Assembly: GCA_004369045.1 (NCBI GenBank)
Contig: ML213523.1
Span: 199,688 to 263,687 of the forward strand
Direction: 5' to 3'
Origin: Heliocybe sulcata
Taxonomy: Eukaryota; Basidiomycota; Agaricomycetes; Gloeophyllales; Gloeophyllaceae
Length of the DNA: 64,000 bases
In this document: in pieces, positions 58,122 through 64,000 of the stretch
Position numbering within the stretch: the stretch's first letter is position 1
How the letters are laid out: every line of letters starts with the position of its first letter
Position numbers and translations under genes: made by a program
The notes under the pieces: generated by a model
What the model saw: only the letters and a program-made list of their open reading frames with translations
Databases searched by the model: none
Told to the model about the DNA's origin: nothing

Positions 58122-59982
58122 TTTGTCAAGACAAACAGAGAGACGATGAGAAAGCGGAACAAGATGCAGCAACCTCGTTTCGCATGGATTTCATTCTTCC
58201 TTTCGTCACGGTTGCGTTGCCGAGCCAAGTCTGCACATTGATCCGTGCTATTTATAATGCGGTAACCGAAGCGCTAAGTTTGGACGGAATGCGTCTGTAA
58301 GGCTCGGAAGCTTTTCCCATGAGGTTAGTAGCATAGTCTAAAAGCTTGCATAAAGCGCTTATGCACGTATTCAAGCGCACATCCAACTGCAAGGTCGCCG
58401 AAAAATGCAGAGGCTCGAGAAGGTTCATGCGGAGGTGCCGCATTAGGGGCGACAATGGGAAGACCACAAGGAAATCAAAACTCCAGGAGGGCGACGTTTT
58501 GAGTCCTGGTCGACAGAACGTATATGAATTCTGACAGAAGGGTTACACTAGCTAGCTAAACTTATGTGGAGGACATTGAAAAGTGATATTGTGGCGTTGT
58601 GGCTGAAGCATGCCACAATTACGCGCAAATATAATGCGCCACATTTGGAAGGCCTCTGGTAACATTGAACTCCGGTGTCGATCAGGTGTGCATCAGATTC
58701 TGAAACTTTACAAACCTTCAATAATCGATTATTACCTTACTTGAATCATTAACTAAGAAGCTCAATATATACTTAGTGCTTCGTGCCGCAATTGACCCTT
58801 GAAGCTGGAGGCGTCGGTTGTGGCTGACCCACTTGGCCATCTGCATCAACCACCCACTTGCAAACGCGCTCAGCCTACATTTGAGGGGAAGTACTGACTG
58901 AGTCGTCAATAACGAGGAATAGAATTCCGGCTACGACGCTCTTCCCGTGCCTAAGAGGCGCAAGACCGCGACTGCAAACCCTAGCCTCGCCGAGGAATAC
59001 GAGCAGGGGAAAGGCCAACAAAGAGGAAAGTCAACGAACAAAGTGCAGTATCAACCTTGAATAACATGCCGGTGGATAATATTCTTGGCGAGGTGACAGT
59101 CCCGACTGTGTCGCTTTGTAATGGAGAATCTAACCGCGTACTACTTATATAGCTCACTTCATACATAGTATATAGTGTATTAGCATTACTCCTTTTACCT
59201 CTTCTTTCCTGTCTACACCCGGGTCGAGCACGACTATCTGAAAGCTTGATATTCAGATGTACCCCGCTCATATGTTATCCAGGATCGCTGCTCGGGCAAT
59301 ACTCTCTGCCTCAGAAAGTGCTGAAACTTTGTTTAAAGCTTCTAGAGACTATATGGACTGGTTTAAACCATATACTACCAGCCAGCGCTTTATTAGGGGC
59401 CGCATGCCCTCACCATCCATCCCTGACCGAGACTTACCGATCGTGCGTGATAGCCTCTGTTTGATATCGCAAGTCTCCCATTTGCCCTCACCGGCTGCAC
59501 CAGGCAAAGATATAAAGGTTCGGAGTGATGGATACATTTGAATCCCCATACAAGCGGGTCAAATGTGCAGGAATAACCGAGAAAATTCTTCCTGGGCGCC
59601 CAAAGAACAATGCCGCAGTACTGCACATATCAAAAAGTAGATCCATCGCATACCTTTTCCAGAAGCTCATTACTACCTTGCACGAGCGTTTCAGCTGCAG
59701 AGAACGCGAGATATTCAACCAATCACGACTTAGAACGGCCTGGACCCTGCACCGCCGCAGGTTTCGGGGTCACGCCGGCGCACGCGAAGTGTCGCAGGTC
59801 CAGACAGCTGTCACTCACGTTCAAGTTCTCCAACTGGGACGCGTCTCAGACAAGGGCTACCTCAGTCTGTTTCCTCCATCTCTTCATCCTCCTTCTGCCC
59901 GACACCGACGCGCACGATCTTCAGCATAGACCTGAATACTTTGCTGTATTCCTAATTTATTGGATACGCCAACTAATCTGCA
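58122..59982. other. Intergenic DNA
   Basis: About 1.9 kb. A plus-strand frame at 59257-59541 (94 residues) starts MYPAHMLSRIAARAILSASE and is of unknown relation; other frames here overlap it and each other. The bases near 58590-58650 contain tgtggc and gccaca inverted copies. Nothing can be named. Confidence 0.45.
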
Positions 59983-60518
59983 ATGTCTGCGAATGCGGAA
60001 GACTCCCGTGGATCGCTCGAGAGGACCTTGTCGGAGCTGTCCATAAGCTCGCCAGGGTCCACAACCGAGGACTGGGACCGCTCGGAATCCACTCAGGGCG
60101 AGAAACCATCAACGCCACGAAAATTGGTGGCATTTCCGGGCGAGAACCGCGCGGAGGGCGAGGTGCCTACAGGCGATGGGAAGGGGAAGAGGACATTGAG
60201 CGAGCTCATGAAGCTCTATGCAGAGAAAGGCACCAGCGTCAAGTTCAGCTCGGAGGAGGCTGCGAGGTTGGCTGACGTCTTGGGGCAATGGGTGAGTCTA
60301 CCAGTCCGCCGGGAAGCCCTACGCGCAGCTCTGAGACGCGAGCGACCTTACCCTACTTTGCCTTCTAGATAAACTCGGAGTCATCCCCGTACGAAGGCGA
60401 AGACGATTTCTTCGCGACGTCTCAGGACGACCTTGCTCTAACACCGAAACGCTCGCCCTCTACCAACGGAGCCGATGGGCGACCGCGGGGACAGAGCGAG
60501 AGCGCCGCAAAATCGTGA
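59983..60518 (+). CDS. Small conserved hypothetical protein
   Basis: Two exons (59983-60291 and 60369-60518) join in frame to give 152 residues. It starts MSANAEDSRGSLERTLSELS and has a Ser/Thr/Pro-rich first half with SSPGSTTEDWD and STPRKLVAFPGEN. A short helical core follows: RTLSELMKLYAEKGTSVKFS and SEEAARLADVLGQW, then INSESSPYEGEDDFFATSQD. The tail is polar (LTPKRSPSTNGADGRPRGQS). The helical core and the acidic 'SPYEGEDDFF' phrase look like a conserved unit known to me only from hypothetical basidiomycete proteins. No membrane segment or signal peptide is present. A cytosolic or nuclear regulatory protein is possible; this is inference. Confidence 0.72.
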
Positions 60519-62582
60519 TCAATGCCGTCCGCAATGCTGCCCCGGAGGTACAATGCTTGCCCTACTATTGCGTAGATCGCGTCAATACGTTCGTCTTACA
60601 AGACTAATGCCGCGGGACCGACTGCCCTTCGCGTGGTGCTTATGCTTATTATTATTCACTTTGCGTTCTTCCGCCCTCCTCCTCATCCACCATGTAATCA
60701 TGACCTGTTACGACCTTTCACGACCAGTAATGACTTTGGGATGGTGTTGGAGTAGGAATAATATCGATGCTCTCGATGCTTGATCGTGTTGTACTATCAA
60801 CAGCAGCACGTATGATCTGCACTTGTTATTCCGAGCCCTTCAAGTTCTTCAACACAAGACGGCGGCGGCCCTTCAAGTGTCCTCAGGTACAATCATCGTG
60901 CCGCCACGTACCGGGTCGACTCTCCTCCATATGCCATAGAAAACAGTCCGTCTGTAAGCACTCCTTCCAGCTCGTGTTGAAGTCCTAGACGTCCTGATGA
61001 CTAACGAAAAGGACGCACTTTTAGGCACGTTTAAAGGAGTTCGTGCCTACCAGGCCTATCATGCTGGTGCATGAGATTGATACCCCCAACTCTCCCATTG
61101 CACTCTCCCTCTTCGATGTTGCTTAAGTCGGCGAGTTCGACCTGAGCTCCCTGGGGCATACACACTCTCACCAGGTTTTGCAAATGAGGAGACGCCCGCT
61201 CCGTTGGTATGGTACGTTCTCTGCTCATTTATGTCGCTGATCAGTGATCTTATCTGCTGCTGTGAACTGTTCATCATTCCTACTTTTCTTCCGAGGTTCT
61301 CGTATCTCACCCACTCTCATCAGCCTAAGATCGTGTGTTCCTGTTCTATTATTGCCGACGGTCCACCAAACAAGACTTCGACATCCGACCGTGACATTCT
61401 CTCGCTCTCGTCCAGCGTCTAGCAGGAAGGCTCATTCTAGCTGTTCTCGTTTAAGTGGGGAGTTGCTGGGGCCGACAAGACCCTATGGAAAGCACCTCTA
61501 GACGAGAAGCTGATTAGCTCGGGTGCATGCCCGAGGTTGTGCGCGCTAAGACCGCTGGGGAAATGGTATCTATCTTTCTGCCTCTCACGAGCTTGGCAGC
61601 ACCCAGTCAGTGTCGTTTTGACGGGGTAATACATTGTAGGGATGCTTGAAAGAACGGAGGAGGTAGGCTGGCAGATGCGTATCTGGCCCCACATGGACAC
61701 ATAACGGGCACAAACGTGAGCCTGCAAGTTCGCCTTATCCCAGTGATTACTGGCGCCCGATTATATCGCTGATAATCACAGCGGCCCTGGATTTCCAGTC
61801 GACAGAGATCCGTTCGGCTTCACACACAAACGGAGGAAGAAGACTGAACTATGCTTTTAGGCTGTCCAGGGCAATGATAATCTTTACGTCCGTTACCCAC
61901 GGCGCGCAATCGATCCTGCCCCTCTCGGTGCTTGCATACCTCTTTCGTGAGGACTTCCACTCGGCAAAGTTCTGCCATCAGGCTTCGTATTTTCGACCGA
62001 TTTGGCAATGAGGTACTAACCTTACTCCTTCCTCATGCTCTTGCGTAACTGATATATTCTCGCCTCGAGGGTCGTATTAATGCGCCGTCGTCATTTTATA
62101 ACTGAAAATGCCGGCCCCAGGCGGGATTACCTTGAAGTTAGCACCAGTTGGGGCCGCAAACGTGTTTTTGATATAACAGTGGTGCGTGCGTTCAGGAAGG
62201 CATCCCGTGTCACATAACGAATACAGAAGGAGGTAAGCCCATGCCAATATTGGGTTTGTTCCAGAGTATCAGCTTCTCGACCGTCTATCATGAACTCAGC
62301 GTCGGGCTTCGCCGTTCCCTTCTTTGCGCGTTCTACTGATGATGGGGGACGGAACAGCCCGATCCCGTTCTCATAACAGACGAGATCTCAAGATATCGCC
62401 CGTCCGAACCTACGGGCCTTGAGTAATTTCCATAATGCATGGGCGCGTGCAGGATCTCTGATTGATAGACAGATGCCCGGGTTCGAGGAGAAGGGTCACG
62501 GGCTTTATTAAAGGGATCTGCCGCTATATACCCCCCTCCCCCGCGCCCAGGTCTCTCTCCTGCTTTGCCTCTGACCTCCATC
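60519..62582. other. Intergenic DNA upstream of the desaturase
   Basis: About 2.1 kb without a recognised gene. The final several hundred bases are the likely desaturase promoter; tatatac at 62524-62530 lies about 55 bp before its ATG and is a possible TATA-like element. Confidence 0.45.
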
Positions 62583-64000
62583 ATGTCCTTCCTGAACCCA
62601 TTCAAGAATGGACGGGAGTACGAAGCGCGGTACGTCTGCTCCTTATTTGCGCTGACTTGCCGGCTAGCGCTGAACGCTGTGGCAGGCTGCGCAAGCCCTT
62701 CTCCCCTCCCGCAGTCACCCTCAAGCAGATACATGATGCTGTCCCGAAAGAGCTGCTCAAGCCTACCGAGTGGATCAGCATGTACTATGTTCTTAGGGAC
62801 ATTGCGATGTGCTCTGGATTCTTCTACTTGGCAAGCCTGATTGACCTATGGGCGAAGTCGAGCTACGGCGGGTATGTCGAGCCCGGCTGGCAGACTACCG
62901 TTGCCCGCTGGACGCTGTGGGCGACATATTGGTGGTTTCAGGGACTGGTCTGGGGTGGAATGTTCTGCTTAGGTATGTCGCTCGGCCTCTCTATGCGAGG
63001 AGCATTACTGATGCTGTTAACGCTTAAGGTCACGATGTATGTCTGCGTCACTTTGTATATCTGACAATCCTCTAACTGCGAATGCAGGCTGGTCATGGAA
63101 CACTGTTTAACTCGAGAATGTTGAACCAAACCGTTGGGTACATCCTGCACGTTGTACGTAGTCTCTCTCGACCGTCGCAGTTTAGTCTATTCTGAGAGGT
63201 CCCTAGTTCCTTCTCATTCCTTACTCTTCCTGGCGCTCGACGCACCATGCTCATCACAAAGCCACCGCATCCATGGAGCGCGATGAGAACTATCTTCCTC
63301 ACCTCAGGAGCGACTATAAACTGCCGGGAGAGAAGAGCGCTCAGCCAGCTGATTACGCTGAGGTCTTTGAGGAGACGCCGATCTGGACTCTTACCCGCAT
63401 GCTCATTATGCAGGGAATGGGCTGGTGGCTGTACCTGACGAGGAACACGCTCGGGGCCAAAATGTATCCGCCTGGTACGAACCACTTTGACCCTTGGTCT
63501 CCGCTCTTCAAGCCTGCTCAGCGTCAGTGAAGAACCCATCATTTCGGGCTTTACTGTTTTACTGACGTTGGCGTTATGCAGGCCCAGCCATCATTATCTC
63601 CGACCTCGGCTTGGTAGCCATGGGCACGGTGCTCTACATTCTTACTCGTCAATACGGCCTGAACGCTTTCCTGAAATATTACTTTGTCCCATACCTGATG
63701 GTCAACCACTGGTGCGTTCTCCTCATAGCACTTATGATCACAGCATCTGACTGTCTCTGTCTGCAGGATTGTCATGTTCACATACTTGCATCACTCCGAC
63801 CCTACCATTCCGCATTATAGGGGATCGCAGTGGTCATTCATGAGAGGCGCCGCTGCCACGGTCGACAGGCCTTTGCTCGGCTGGATGGGCCGATTCTTCC
63901 TACACAACGTAAATTACTCAGGATTGATCGTGCTATTTGAGTGCTAATATTCGCTGCTGCAGATTTCCCATGACCATGTCGCCCATCATTTCTTCATCAA
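62583..64000 (+). CDS. FAD2: Delta12 fatty acid desaturase (partial, runs off the window)
   Basis: The enzyme converts oleate to linoleate in the ER membrane using cytochrome b5 and oxygen. Exon 1 is 62583-62629 (MSFLNPFKNGREYEA); exon 2 starts at 62686 with LRKPFSPPAVTLKQIHDAVP. Membrane helices follow (WISMYYVLRDIAMCSGFFYL, WTLWATYWWFQGLVWGGMFC). His box 1, HDAGHGTLF, is assembled across an 8-base exon at 63029-63036. His box 2 is STHHAHHKATASMERDENYL, and His box 3 is SHDHVAHHFF at the very end of the window. The spacing and 'GHGTLF' context place it in the Delta12/omega-3 group; the fungal Delta12 assignment is likely but omega-3 activity cannot be excluded. About 370 residues are visible, so some 60-90 residues probably remain beyond 64000. 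Confidence 0.9.

Noticed and set aside
62460-62510. A tRNA-like B-box (gggttcgag) near 62478
   Set aside because: No acceptor or anticodon stem could be folded around it, and the A-box is absent.

Overview
This window is nuclear DNA of a filamentous basidiomycete, most likely an Agaricomycete (a wood-decay lineage such as Polyporales fits, but this is inference). The evidence is gene-dense DNA with many GT-AG introns, mostly about 45-75 bases, genes on both strands, a TPR-CHAT gene of the kind common in mushrooms, a GT15 mannosyltransferase, a fungal Delta12 desaturase and several proteins typical of Agaricomycetes. Exon joins were worked out by hand from splice signals and family resemblance. 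Coordinates give the span from start to stop codon, introns included.

Layout. 1.2-5.0 kb: long-form tRNase Z (+). 5.1-11.3 kb: cohesin release factor WAPL (-) and a two-BIR survivin/Bir1 protein (+), head to head across 58 bp that carry an ACGCGT box. 12.2-18.3 kb: scavenger decapping enzyme DcpS (-) and a large, probably nuclear, disordered protein (+), sharing a promoter. 18.5-22.4 kb: a 1267-residue TPR-CHAT protein (-) with visibly AT-richer DNA than its neighbours. 22.4-24.1 kb: degenerate DNA with a malate dehydrogenase relic. 24.2-34.1 kb: GT15 mannosyltransferase (-), MFS transporter A (-), MATE transporter (-) and an HDAC8-like deacetylase (+). 34.1-35.5 kb: a second decayed patch with a kinase relic and a second malate dehydrogenase relic in inverted orientation. 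35.8-45.3 kb: SAM50 (+), MFS transporter B, a paralogue of A (+), snurportin-1 (-) and a seven-helix membrane protein (-). 45.3-47.9 kb: gene-poor, ending in an APH-kinase relic. 48.0-53.5 kb: transaldolase-like enzyme (-), TORC2 subunit Sin1 (+) and mitochondrial ribosomal protein uS8m (+). 54.5-60.5 kb: an uncharacterised possible zinc-binding protein (+), a secreted GPI-type protein (-) and a small conserved protein (+). 62.6 kb to the end: a Delta12 desaturase (+) cut by the window edge.

Most of the window is housekeeping: RNA processing and turnover (tRNase Z, DcpS, snurportin), chromosome segregation (WAPL, Bir1), mitochondrial biogenesis (SAM50, uS8m), growth signalling (Sin1) and transport. 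The accessory material is the TPR-CHAT gene, the duplicated MFS pair and the malate dehydrogenase, kinase and APH relics. No rRNA, tRNA, CRISPR array or intact transposable element was recognised. No new multi-gene system was proven. The best leads are the TPR-CHAT protease-like gene, the repeated TP-motif array in Bir1 with its ACGCGT promoter, the inverted duplicate fragments, and an 8-base exon inside the first histidine box of the desaturase.
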